Below, in pieces: positions 1 through 7,479 of a DNA stretch of 64,000 bases. How positions within the stretch are numbered: position 1 is the first letter of the stretch; the number at the start of each line of letters is the position of its first letter. A program made the position numbers and the translations under genes. The notes beneath the pieces were generated by a model that was given only the letters and a program-made list of their open reading frames with translations, was not told where the DNA came from and ran no database searches. The stretch covers positions 620,001 through 684,000 of the forward strand of contig NZ_FXTJ01000001.1 of NCBI RefSeq assembly GCF_900182545.1. The letters are read 5' to 3'. This stretch comes from Geodermatophilus aquaeductus. GTDB taxonomy: Bacteria; Actinomycetota; Actinomycetes; Mycobacteriales; Geodermatophilaceae.

Positions 1-1
1 G

Positions 2-400
2 GAGTTCGACGGCACCGAGGTCGCCGTCGGCGCCTTCTCCTCCGAGGGCTTCGGCGCCTACGTCCGCGGCGACACCCGCGTCGACTTCATGGAGACCCTC
101 GGCTTCACCAACAAGCAGGCGATCCAGGACCTCGCCACGGAGAGCTTCTTCGTGCCGGTCTCCGACGAGCAGGTCTCGCTGCTCGACGCGCCGCTGACCG
201 TCGTCTTCCCGATCTTCGTCGACCCGTCGCAGATCACCGGCAACCCGCTGTGGCAGACCCTGGGCTCGGTGCAGCAGGGCAACGCCGTCCTGCTCGACGA
301 CGAGACGCTGGCCAACGCCTTCTCCAGCGGCTCGGTCCTCGGCACCCAGTACGCCCTCGAGAACGCCGTCCCGCTGTTCGCCGAGGCCCTGCAGGGCTGA
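2..400 (+). CDS. Iron-siderophore ABC transporter substrate-binding protein, C-terminal part
   Basis: The reading frame is open from the left edge, so only the last 132 residues are present. They resemble the C-terminal lobe of FecB/FepB-type periplasmic-binding proteins: a stretch on marking a residue or day-like target (FMETLGFTN), a strand with VVFPIFVDPS, a segment where a value is compared (NPLWQTLGSVQQGNAVLLDD), and a closing helix NAVPLFAEAL. In this family the protein is a lipoprotein that hands ferric siderophore to a permease. Its N-terminus, lipobox and any transporter partners lie outside the window. Only four bases separate its stop from the convergent permease gene. Family call fairly safe; the substrate is inferred. 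Confidence 0.75.
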   Translation, partial: EFDGTEVAVGAFSSEGFGAYVRGDTRVDFMETLGFTNKQAIQDLATESFFVPVSDEQVSLLDAPLTVVFPIFVDPSQITGNPLWQTLGSVQQGNAVLLDDETLANAFSSGSVLGTQYALENAVPLFAEALQG

Positions 401-404
401 GCGC

Positions 405-1907
405 TCAGCGCAGGACAGGAGGCCGTCCCGGCACCGCCGGGGCGGCCTCCTGCGTCCGGACGGCGCCGCGGCGCAGCGCCAGCGTGCCGAGCAGCCCGAC
501 GGCGAACGCCGCCAGCACGCCGAGGTTGGCGAAGGCCCAGGAACCCTCGCGGCCGCCGAGGCCGAGCGGGCCGAGCAGGTAGCCCTGCCAGTCCAGCCAG
601 CCGGCGTAGGTGTTGGTGACCAACCCCCAGCCGAGCACGGTGCCCACGGCCAGGAGCAGCAGCGGCACCGGCGGGACGGCGCCGTAGCGGCCGCGCGGGT
701 CGTAGAGGTCGGCCTCGGCGTAGTCGCGGCGGCGCAGCGCGAGGTCGGCGAGGAAGATGCCGCACCAGGCCGCGATCGGGACGCCGAGGGTGATCAGGAA
801 GCCCTGGAACTGGATCGAGAAGTCCGCGTCGGCGAGGAAGACCACCCAGATCGCGCCGAGCACCATGAGCGTGCCGTCGATGCCCGCCGCGACCGGCCGG
901 GGCACCCGCACGCCGGCGGCCAGCAGCGACAGCCCCGACGAGTAGATGTCCAGCAGCGCCCCGCCGACCAGGCCGAGCACCGCCACGACGACGAACGGCA
1001 CGAGGAACCAGGTCGGCAGGATCGTGCCGAGCGCGCCGATCGGGTCCGCGCCGATCGCGGCCGAGAGCTCCGGGTCCGAGGCGGCGAGCAGCAGGCCGGT
1101 GCCCAGCAGCACGACCGGGGCCAGCGCGCCGCCGAACGTCGTCCAGCCGACGACGCCGCCGGTCGAGGCGGTGCGCGGCAGGTAGCGCGAGTAGTCGGCG
1201 GCGGCGTTGACCCAGCCGAAGCCGTACCCGGTCATGGCCAGCACGAGGGCGCCGACGACGGCCGCCGTCGTCCCGTCCGGCACCGCGGTCACCGCCGACC
1301 ACCGGATGTCGTCGGCGACCAGGACCACGTAGACGACGGTGAGCACGCCGCTGACCACGGTGATGACCGCCTGCATGCGCATGATCGCGTCGAAGCCGAG
1401 CACGCCGCCGGCCACGACCAGCGCCGCGACGACGAGCAGCGCGACCACCTGGGTCGCCGTCCCGCCGCTCCAGCCGAGCTGGCCGAAGACGGTCGCCGTC
1501 GCCAGGGTGGCCAGGCTGACCAGCACCGTCTCCCAGCCGACGGTGAGGATCCAGGAGAGCGCGGCGGGCACCCGGTTGCCGTGGACGCCGAACGCCGCGC
1601 GGCTGAGCACCAGGGTGGGCGCCGACCCTCGCTTACCGGCGATGGCGACCAGGCCGCAGAGCAGGAACGACACGACGATGCCGACCGCACCCGCGACCAG
1701 GGCCTGCCCGGCGGAGATGCCGAAGCCGAGCAGGAACGAGCCGTAGGCGAGGCCGAGGACGCTGACGTTCGCGCCGAACCACGGCCAGAACAGCGAGCGT
1801 GGCCGCCCGCGGCGCTCCTCCTCGGCGATGACGTTGATGCCGTTGGTCTCCACGGCACCGCGTCCGGTCGCGCCGGCCCCCCGGTCCACGGCCTCCTGCT
1901 GGGTCAT
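405..1907 (-). CDS. NCS1 family nucleobase:cation symporter
   Basis: A 500-residue integral membrane protein with about twelve hydrophobic segments. The early motif FWPWFGANVSVLGLAYGSFLLG and the later GWVNAAADYSRYLPR are typical of the NCS1 (purine-cytosine permease) family, which couples uptake of purines, pyrimidines, hydantoins or related compounds to a cation. The ATG at 1907 has a strong GGAGGAG sequence eight bases upstream; an in-frame start further upstream would run through mftE. It lies 52 bases downstream of mftE on the same strand and is probably co-transcribed. The substrate cannot be read from the sequence. Confidence 0.85.
   Translation of the reverse strand: MTQQEAVDRGAGATGRGAVETNGINVIAEEERRGRPRSLFWPWFGANVSVLGLAYGSFLLGFGISAGQALVAGAVGIVVSFLLCGLVAIAGKRGSAPTLVLSRAAFGVHGNRVPAALSWILTVGWETVLVSLATLATATVFGQLGWSGGTATQVVALLVVAALVVAGGVLGFDAIMRMQAVITVVSGVLTVVYVVLVADDIRWSAVTAVPDGTTAAVVGALVLAMTGYGFGWVNAAADYSRYLPRTASTGGVVGWTTFGGALAPVVLLGTGLLLAASDPELSAAIGADPIGALGTILPTWFLVPFVVVAVLGLVGGALLDIYSSGLSLLAAGVRVPRPVAAGIDGTLMVLGAIWVVFLADADFSIQFQGFLITLGVPIAAWCGIFLADLALRRRDYAEADLYDPRGRYGAVPPVPLLLLAVGTVLGWGLVTNTYAGWLDWQGYLLGPLGLGGREGSWAFANLGVLAAFAVGLLGTLALRRGAVRTQEAAPAVPGRPPVLR
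416..452. terminator. Hairpin inside the 3' end of the permease gene, between convergent genes
   Basis: Arms 416-425 and 443-452 are complementary, with an inner CCCGGC/GCCGGG stem, giving a nearly continuous GC-rich hairpin without a T-tract. It starts 16 bases after the stop of the upstream plus-strand gene and lies within the last codons of the minus-strand permease. It could therefore terminate plus-strand transcription while encoding protein on the other strand. Confidence 0.5.
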
Positions 1908-1959
1908 CGACGTCTCCTCCCCGATGGCTTCCCCGTCATCCTGGTGCCCCGGGCGCAGG

Positions 1960-2652
1960 TCAGCGCAGCCGCCCGTCGTCGGCGACGTCCCACCGGGCCA
2001 CGGCCGCGCGCAGCCGGGCGGCGAGGTCGGCCAGCAACCGGGCACCCTCCGCCGCGGACGCGCCGGCCGGGTCGCCGAGCACGCCGGTGGGGCTCACGCC
2101 GCGGACGCCCTCGGCGCGCAGCCGGGGCAGCAGCTCGCCGATCGGCGTCGTCACGCCCGGGACGGACCGGTCGGTCCGCACCGCCGAAGGTTCCACGTGC
2201 AACAGCAGCGAGGTCTCGGTGCGCCCGGCGTGCGCGTCGCCGCCGGGGACGCCGCAGGGGAACCAGGCGGCGTCGCGGCCCTCGGTGCGCAGCAGCGGCA
2301 CCGCCCGGCGCAGCGCGTCGAGGTTGCCGCCGTGCCCGTTGACCACCAGCAGCCGGCCGGCCCAGCGGCAGGCCGAGCGGCCGTACTCGACCAGCAGCGT
2401 GGTCAGCGCCTCGGTGCCGATCGAGACGGTGCCGGGGAAGCCCTCGTGCTCGCCGCTCGCGCCGTAGGCCAGCGCCGGGGCCAGCACGGCGTCGAGGCCG
2501 GCGGCCCGGGCGACCGCCGCGGCCACGACCGTGTCGGTGGCGAACGGCAGGTGGTGCCCGTGCTGCTCGACCGAGCCGAGCGGGACGACCAGCAGCGGCC
2601 GCTCGGGCAGCTCCGGCCACACGGCCCCGGCCAGGTCGGGCACGCGCGTCAC
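1960..2652 (-). CDS. mftE: Mycofactocin peptidase MftE (creatininase family)
   Basis: A 230-residue creatininase-fold protein. The metal-binding motif VPLGSVEQHG (Glu29, His31) and Asp40 come first, followed by SGEHEGFPGTVSIGT, NGHGGN and GDAHAGRTETS. The pattern, with VSPTGVLGDP and a conserved AAEGARLL near the C-terminus, matches mycobacterial MftE rather than true creatininases. MftE releases the C-terminal Val-Tyr-derived unit from the precursor modified by MftC. Here it sits 6 kb from mftC, between a Bcr/CflA exporter gene and an NCS1 permease gene, which is unusual because mftE normally follows mftD. A creatinine or amide hydrolase is the alternative, but less likely given the motifs and the nearby mftABC. 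Confidence 0.87.
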   Translation of the reverse strand: MTRVPDLAGAVWPELPERPLLVVPLGSVEQHGHHLPFATDTVVAAAVARAAGLDAVLAPALAYGASGEHEGFPGTVSIGTEALTTLLVEYGRSACRWAGRLLVVNGHGGNLDALRRAVPLLRTEGRDAAWFPCGVPGGDAHAGRTETSLLLHVEPSAVRTDRSVPGVTTPIGELLPRLRAEGVRGVSPTGVLGDPAGASAAEGARLLADLAARLRAAVARWDVADDGRLR

Positions 2653-2660
2653 CCCAGGGC

Positions 2661-2682
2661 GGCAGAGATGGCCATTTCTGCC
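2661..2682. repeat. TGGCCA-centred palindrome, copy 1
   Basis: The core AGAGATGGCCATTTCT is flanked by GGC and GCC, a 22-base near-perfect palindrome with one G-T-type pair. It fills the gap between the stop of the exporter gene (2684) and the start of mftE (2652). Two related copies lie at 26648-26673 and 42531-42560. Confidence 0.8.
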
Positions 2683-2683
2683 G

Positions 2684-3937
2684 TCAGGCGGGGACGACGT
2701 CGTCGTCCACGGGCAGCTGCCACGGCCGGACGACGAGCACCAGGACGGCGATGGCCAGGACCAGCGCCGCGACGACGACGGTGCCCATGGCGACCGCGTC
2801 GTTGCCGAGCACGCCGACCAGCGGCGCCACGGCCGCGCCGACGCCGAACTGCACCGCGCCGAGCAGCGCCGCCGCGGTGCCCGCCGCCTCGCCGTGCCGC
2901 GACAGCGCGAGCGCCGGCGCGTTGGGCAGCGCCAGGCCGGAGGCGAACAGCACCGCCCACAGCGGCAGCGCGACCCCCCACAGCCCGCCGGTCCCGGTGC
3001 CCGCGAGCACGAGCAGGACCGCGCCGGACAGGGCGCCGGAGACGACGCCGGCCACGAGGACCTGGGCCGGGGAGAACCACCGCAGGACGACCGGGTTGAG
3101 CTGCGTGGCCCCGATCAGCCACACGGCGCCGGCGCCGAAGAGCAGGCCGAACTGCTGCTCGTCGAGGCCGTACTGGTCCTGGAAGACGAACGAGGAGCCC
3201 GACACGTAGCTGAACAGTCCGGCCATCGTCAGGCCGGCGACCAGCACCAGGCCCACGTAGGCGCGGTCGCGGAACAGCGACCGGTAGCCGCGCAGCGTCC
3301 CGGACAGGCCGCTGCTGCGCCGCCGCTCCGGCGGCAGGGTCTCGCGGACGGCGAACCAGCCGACGACGAGCAGCAGCAGGCCGTAGAGCGCGAGCAGGAG
3401 GAAGACGCCGCGCCACGAGGTGATCCGCAGGACCTCACCCCCGACGGTCGGCGCGAGCACCGGGGCCGCCCCGAGGACGAGGAAGAGCCGCGACAGCATG
3501 GTCGCCGCCGCCCGCCCCTCGAACAGGTCGCGCACGACGGCGAGGGCGATCACCGCGCCGGCCGCCGTGCCCACGCCCTGCAGGAAGCGCAGCAGCCCGA
3601 GCACCGCGATCGACGGCGCGACGAGCACGAGCAGCGAGGCGACGACGTGCAGCGCGGTCCCCGCGAGCAGGGGCCGCTTGCGCCCGAGGGCGTCCGACAG
3701 CGGGCCGAGGACCAGCTGGCCGAGCGCGAGGCCGACCAGGGTGCCGGTCAGCGTGAGCTGCACCGTCGCCGAGCTGGTCCGCAGGTCGTCGGCGATGGTC
3801 GGCAGCGCGGGCAGGTACATGTCCACGGTCAGCGGGCCCAGCGCCACGAAGGCGCCGAGGGTGAGTGCGGTGCGGGCCGTCCGGGGCCGGTCGGTCGTCG
3901 CGGTCGGCGCGGTCGGCCGGTCCTGGATCGTCGTCAC
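2684..3937 (-). CDS. Bcr/CflA family multidrug efflux MFS transporter
   Basis: About 417 residues with twelve predicted membrane segments. The first carries the Bcr/CflA signature VALGPLTVDMYLPALP, and the loop between segments 2 and 3 has GPLSDALGRKRPLL, the MFS motif A. These exporters use the proton gradient to expel drugs or metabolites. The GTG at 3937 leaves a typical short N-terminus; an ATG at 3970 in the same frame is the alternative, with no clearly better ribosome site for either. It is divergent from the PNPOx-like gene at 4061 and followed by palindrome copy 1 and mftE. Confidence 0.85.
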   Translation of the reverse strand: MTTIQDRPTAPTATTDRPRTARTALTLGAFVALGPLTVDMYLPALPTIADDLRTSSATVQLTLTGTLVGLALGQLVLGPLSDALGRKRPLLAGTALHVVASLLVLVAPSIAVLGLLRFLQGVGTAAGAVIALAVVRDLFEGRAAATMLSRLFLVLGAAPVLAPTVGGEVLRITSWRGVFLLLALYGLLLLVVGWFAVRETLPPERRRSSGLSGTLRGYRSLFRDRAYVGLVLVAGLTMAGLFSYVSGSSFVFQDQYGLDEQQFGLLFGAGAVWLIGATQLNPVVLRWFSPAQVLVAGVVSGALSGAVLLVLAGTGTGGLWGVALPLWAVLFASGLALPNAPALALSRHGEAAGTAAALLGAVQFGVGAAVAPLVGVLGNDAVAMGTVVVAALVLAIAVLVLVVRPWQLPVDDDVVPA

Positions 3938-4060
3938 GTCGATGGCGAAGTCGCCCCGGCACCGGCGCATTCCGCCGTGCCGGGGAGTTCACACACAGGT
4001 CCCCGTCCCGACACGCGTCGGCGCCCGTGTTCCCCGGCGGAATCGGGGAAGGGCAGGGAC

Positions 4061-4549
4061 ATGACCGACTCCCCCGACGCCATCCACAAGGTCGCCGAGC
4101 TCATCAAGGGCCAGAAGTTCGGCTTCCTCACCACGACCATGCCCGACGGCCGCCTGACCAGCCGCCCGATGTCGCTGCAGGAGGTCGAGTTCGACGGCGA
4201 CCTCTGGTTCTTCGCCGAGCACGACGCCCCCTGGCTCGGCCACATCACCACCTCGCCGCAGGTCAACGTCGGCCTGGGCTCCGGCGGGACCTGGGTGTCC
4301 CTGACCGGGACCGCCCGCGTCGTCGACGACGTCGCGAAGAAGAGGGAGCTGTGGAACAGCGGCGTCGAGGCGTGGCTGCCGCAGGGTCCCGAGGACCCGT
4401 CGGTGGTGCTCGTGAAGGTCGAGGGCGACACCGCGGAGTACTGGGACAGCCCCGGCAACCGGCTGGCGACGGCGCTGAGCTTCGTCAAGGCCAAGGCCAC
4501 CGGCAGCCGGCCCGACACCGGCGAGAAGGACGTCGTCGACCTGCCGTGA
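4061..4549 (+). CDS. Pyridoxamine 5'-phosphate oxidase-like (general stress protein 26 type)
   Basis: A 162-residue split beta-barrel protein of the PNPOx-like clan. The N-terminal half reads KFGFLTTTMPDGRLTSRPMS and LWFFAEHDAPW, followed by a strand with VSLTGTARVVDD, as in stress protein 26 (YdaG-like) flavin-binding proteins. Such proteins bind FMN or related flavins, but the reaction is usually unknown. The ATG at 4061 follows a purine-rich GGGGAAGGGCAGGG stretch. It is monocistronic and ends in a strong hairpin facing the SDR operon. Confidence 0.85.
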   Translation: MTDSPDAIHKVAELIKGQKFGFLTTTMPDGRLTSRPMSLQEVEFDGDLWFFAEHDAPWLGHITTSPQVNVGLGSGGTWVSLTGTARVVDDVAKKRELWNSGVEAWLPQGPEDPSVVLVKVEGDTAEYWDSPGNRLATALSFVKAKATGSRPDTGEKDVVDLP

Positions 4550-4553
4550 GCGC

Positions 4554-4588
4554 GCGGGCGCGGCGGCCGGTCCGGCCGCCGCGCCCGC
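4554..4588. terminator. Bidirectional terminator hairpin
   Basis: Seventeen-base perfect arms (4554-4570 and 4572-4588) around a single T form an extremely GC-rich stem between two convergent stops (4549 and 4590). There is no T-tract, as is common in actinobacteria. Confidence 0.7.
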
Positions 4589-4589
4589 C

Positions 4590-5423
4590 TCAGCGGATCG
4601 TGTAGCCGGCGTCGACCGGCAGCGTCACGCCGGTGATGTAGCGCGCCTCGTCGGAGACGAGGAACAGGATCGCGTTGGAGATGTCCACCGCGTCGACGTA
4701 GGGCACCGGTAGGGGGTGCAGCGTCTCGAAGAGCTCGGTGAACTTCTCCCGGGTGGGGTTCGGGTCGTCGGGCGTGAACAGCCCCCAGGTCTTCTCGTTC
4801 TGGATCATCACGGTGTCCACGCCGGTCGGGTGCACGGTGTTGACCCGGATCGACTGCTTGCCGAACTCGTTGGCCAGTGTCCGCATGATCCCGATGACGC
4901 CGTGCTTGGCCGCCGTGTAGTGGATGGTGTTCGGCGTCCCCTTGAGCCCGGCCGTCGAGCTGGTGATGACGATCGCCCCGCCGCCACTGTCGACCAGGTG
5001 CGGCAGCGCCACCCGGCAGGTGTTCCACACGCCGGTCAGGTTGATGTCGATCATCTCCTGCCAGGCGTCGTCGGTGAGCTCGAGGGCGGGGGCCAGCTCG
5101 AACACGCCCGCGTTGGCCAGCACGATGTCGAGCCGGCCGAGCTGCGCGACGCCGTCGTCGACCGCCGCGCGCAGCGCCGCCGGGTCGCGGACGTCGGCCT
5201 TGGTCGCGACGATCCGCCGGTCGAGCGCCTCGACCTGCCGCACCGTCTCGGCGAGGTCCTCCTCGGTCGCCGGCGGGTACATGGAGATCGAGTCGACCGG
5301 TGCGCAGATGTCGACGGCGATGACGTCGGCACCCTCCTGCGCCAGCCGGAGCGCGTGGCTGCGGCCCTGGCTCCGGGCGGCCCCGGTGATGAAGGCGACC
5401 TTGCCCTCGACGCGTCCTGTCAC
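4590..5423 (-). CDS. Mycofactocin-type SDR family oxidoreductase (third of three)
   Basis: A 277-residue short-chain dehydrogenase. The nucleotide site reads ITGAARSQGRSHALRLAQEG, followed by ADVIAVDIC, NAG and the catalytic Tyr/Lys in HYTAAKHGV. The long insertion between the first strand and the acidic region, and the RSHA element, are marks of the mycofactocin-coupled SDR subfamily, in which NAD is not freely exchanged and mycofactocin is the presumed electron acceptor. The central Gly of TGxxxGxG is Ser here, unlike its two neighbours. It lies 22 bases after the second SDR and is the last gene of the trio. The alcohol or ketone substrate is unknown. Confidence 0.88.
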   Translation of the reverse strand: MTGRVEGKVAFITGAARSQGRSHALRLAQEGADVIAVDICAPVDSISMYPPATEEDLAETVRQVEALDRRIVATKADVRDPAALRAAVDDGVAQLGRLDIVLANAGVFELAPALELTDDAWQEMIDINLTGVWNTCRVALPHLVDSGGGAIVITSSTAGLKGTPNTIHYTAAKHGVIGIMRTLANEFGKQSIRVNTVHPTGVDTVMIQNEKTWGLFTPDDPNPTREKFTELFETLHPLPVPYVDAVDISNAILFLVSDEARYITGVTLPVDAGYTIR

Positions 5424-5445
5424 GACGTCCTCCTGTCCGGTGCTG

Positions 5446-6273
5446 CTACTTGGTCAGCCAGCCGGCGTCGACGCGGTGCGTCGTGCCGGTGATCCAGCGG
5501 CCGGAGTCGTCGGCGGCGAGGTAGAGCACCGCCTCGCTGACGTCCTCGGGCTGCACCCACGGGGTGGGCAGGAGGTTGAGGTCCTGGAACACTCCGCTGA
5601 CGTCCTGGCGGGTCGGGTGCTCGAGGTCGGGCCGGAAGAGGCGGTAGACGTTCTCGTTCTGGATGAGTGGGGTGTCGACGTTGGTCGGGTGGATGGAGTT
5701 CACCCGGATCCGCTCGGCCGCGAGCTCCAGCGCGAGGCTGCGCATCAGGCCGACGACGCCGTGCTTGGCCGCGACGTAGGACGCGACGTTCGCCATGCCG
5801 CGCAGCCCGAGCGCCGAGCTGACCAGCAGCACCGACCCGCCGTCGCCGTGCGCGCGGATGTGCGGGACCGCCGCCTTGGCGGTGAGGAAGACGCCGGTGA
5901 GGTTGACCTCGAGCATGTCCCGCCACTCCTGGGCGGGGGTGTCGGCCACCTCGTGCGGCGGGACGCCGATGCCGGCGTTGGCGATCGCGCAGTCGAGCCG
6001 GCCGAGCTGCGCGACGCCGTCGGCCAGTCCGGCGGTGAGTGCGTCCTCGTCGCGGACGTCGGCCTGGAAGGTCACCATGCGGCGGTCGAGCGCCTCGACG
6101 TCGCGCACCGTCTCGGCGAGGTCCTCCGGCGTGGTGACCGGGCCGGTGGCGCTGGGGATCGGCCCGCAGACGTCCATGCCGATGACGTCGGCGCCCTCCC
6201 GGGCCAGCCGGACGGCGTGGCTGCGGCCCATCCCGCGGCCGGCGCCGGTGACGAAGACGACCTTCCCGGCCAT
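5446..6273 (-). CDS. Mycofactocin-type SDR family oxidoreductase (second of three)
   Basis: A 275-residue short-chain dehydrogenase with VTGAGRGMGRSHAVRLAREG at the cofactor site, NAGIG, and catalytic SYVAAKHGVVG. The RSHA element and the subfamily insertion mark it as mycofactocin-coupled. The ATG at 6273 keeps only two residues before the first strand and lies 11 bases after the stop of the preceding SDR. It is the most diverged of the three: its acidic region reads GMDVCGPIPSATGP rather than AVD. This suggests a different substrate, though that is inference. Confidence 0.88.
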   Translation of the reverse strand: MAGKVVFVTGAGRGMGRSHAVRLAREGADVIGMDVCGPIPSATGPVTTPEDLAETVRDVEALDRRMVTFQADVRDEDALTAGLADGVAQLGRLDCAIANAGIGVPPHEVADTPAQEWRDMLEVNLTGVFLTAKAAVPHIRAHGDGGSVLLVSSALGLRGMANVASYVAAKHGVVGLMRSLALELAAERIRVNSIHPTNVDTPLIQNENVYRLFRPDLEHPTRQDVSGVFQDLNLLPTPWVQPEDVSEAVLYLAADDSGRWITGTTHRVDAGWLTK

Positions 6274-6284
6274 CCGGCCGGGCA

Positions 6285-7121
6285 CTACTTGATCACCGAC
6301 CCAGCGTCGACCGGGAGCTGGACGCCGGTGACGTAGCGGGCGTCGTCGCTGACCAGCCACACGATGGCGTTGCTGATGTCGGCGGTCTCGACCCACGGGA
6401 CCGGCATCGCGTTGAGCCCCTGGAACAGCGGGGCGACGTCGTCCTGGGTGACCTCGTCCTCGGGCTTGTCGGGGACGAAGTTCCCGTAGGTCTTGCGGTT
6501 GTGGATCATGTCGGTGCTCACCGCGGTCGGGTGCACCGAGTTGACCCGGATCATGTCCGGCGCGAACTCGTTCGCGAACGTCTTCACCAGCCCGACGACG
6601 CCGTGCTTGGCCGCGACGTAGTGCGCGAGGTTGCCCAGGCCCTTGATGCCCGCGGTCGAGCTGGTCAGCACGATCGCGCCGCCCTGGCCGTGCGCGCGCA
6701 GGTGCGGGATGGCGGCCCGCACCGTCTTGAAGACACCGGTGAGGTTGATGTCGATCATCTCGTCCCACATCTCGTCGGTGAGGTCCTCCACCGGCGCGAA
6801 GCTGGCGATGCCGGCGTTGGCCAGCACGATGTCGAGGCGGCCGAGCTCGGCCACGCCCTCGTCGACGGCCGCCTTGAGCGCGGCGGTGTCCCGGACGTCG
6901 GCGGTCCGGGCGACGATCCGCCGATCGAGCGCCTCGACCTGGCGGACGGTCTCGGCGAGGTCCGCCTCGGTGGCCATGGGATAGCCCACCGTCGGGACGT
7001 CAGCGCAGCGGTCGACGGCGATGACGTCGGCACCCTCCTGCGCGAGCCGCAGCGCGTGGCTGCGGCCCTGGCCGCGTGCGGCCCCGGTGATGAAGGCGAC
7101 CTTGCCGTCGAGCTTGCCCAT
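6285..7121 (-). CDS. Mycofactocin-type SDR family oxidoreductase (first of three)
   Basis: A 278-residue short-chain dehydrogenase with the canonical subfamily motif ITGAARGQGRSHALRLAQEG near residues 11-30, NAGIAS, and catalytic HYVAAKHGVVG. It heads a three-gene operon with gaps of 11 and 22 bases. It resembles the third SDR closely (shared NVHPT-like and PVDAGY/PVDAGS endings), so local duplication is likely. A plausible promoter lies at 7170-7199. Such enzymes oxidise alcohols with bound NAD that is recycled through mycofactocin. Confidence 0.9.
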   Translation of the reverse strand: MGKLDGKVAFITGAARGQGRSHALRLAQEGADVIAVDRCADVPTVGYPMATEADLAETVRQVEALDRRIVARTADVRDTAALKAAVDEGVAELGRLDIVLANAGIASFAPVEDLTDEMWDEMIDINLTGVFKTVRAAIPHLRAHGQGGAIVLTSSTAGIKGLGNLAHYVAAKHGVVGLVKTFANEFAPDMIRVNSVHPTAVSTDMIHNRKTYGNFVPDKPEDEVTQDDVAPLFQGLNAMPVPWVETADISNAIVWLVSDDARYVTGVQLPVDAGSVIK

Positions 7122-7169
7122 CCGGACTCCCCTGGTCGGCGGTGACGTGGCATCCGTGACGCGGGTCTC

Positions 7170-7199
7170 AAACTATGCGGATGGTGTTCAGGGACGCAA
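7170..7199 (-). promoter_or_regulatory. Candidate promoter for the SDR operon
   Basis: On the minus strand TTGCGT (7199-7194) and TAGTTT (7175-7170) are separated by 18 bases and lie about 50 bases before the first SDR start. The AT-containing -10 stands out in this GC-rich background. Confidence 0.45.
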
Positions 7200-7352
7200 T
7201 GGCCTGCTCAGGGCCGCTGTGCGGTCCAGCCGACTCCCAGACGGGATCCAGGGAACGGTCAGCGGCGGGCGCGACGCTGGGGGCGCCCTCCCGAAGAGGT
7301 CCCCGCTCCCCGTCGGGTCCCGGAGGGGTCCACGGACACCCTGGAGGTCCCT

Positions 7353-7475
7353 GTGCTCACCCTCGCCGTGCTCGCCGTCCTCGTCGCGCTGTTCGCGACC
7401 ATGACCCTCGCCGACCTCGCCCCCGGCCTGCTGCCCGACGGGTCGGGGCCGATGGTGGTGGCCCCGACCCGCTGA
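7353..7475 (+). CDS. Possible 40-residue single-pass membrane peptide
   Basis: A GTG at 7353 follows a GGAGGT sequence at proper spacing and opens a 40-residue frame. The first 16 residues (VLTLAVLAVLVALFAT) form one hydrophobic helix, followed by a short polar tail rich in Pro and Gly. The stop at 7475 is four bases from the convergent mftC stop. No family is recognised. The ribosome site and clean membrane helix favour a real gene, but its small size means it could be chance. If real it may be a small membrane partner; nothing visible links it to mycofactocin except position. Confidence 0.45.
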   Translation: MLTLAVLAVLVALFATMTLADLAPGLLPDGSGPMVVAPTR

Positions 7476-7479
7476 GGGG

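Noticed and set aside
2531..4549. Long open frame on the plus strand across the exporter gene
   Set aside because: Its first 500 residues are Arg/Gly/His/Gln-rich antisense shadow of the exporter; only the last 162 codons, from the ATG at 4061, are a real gene.
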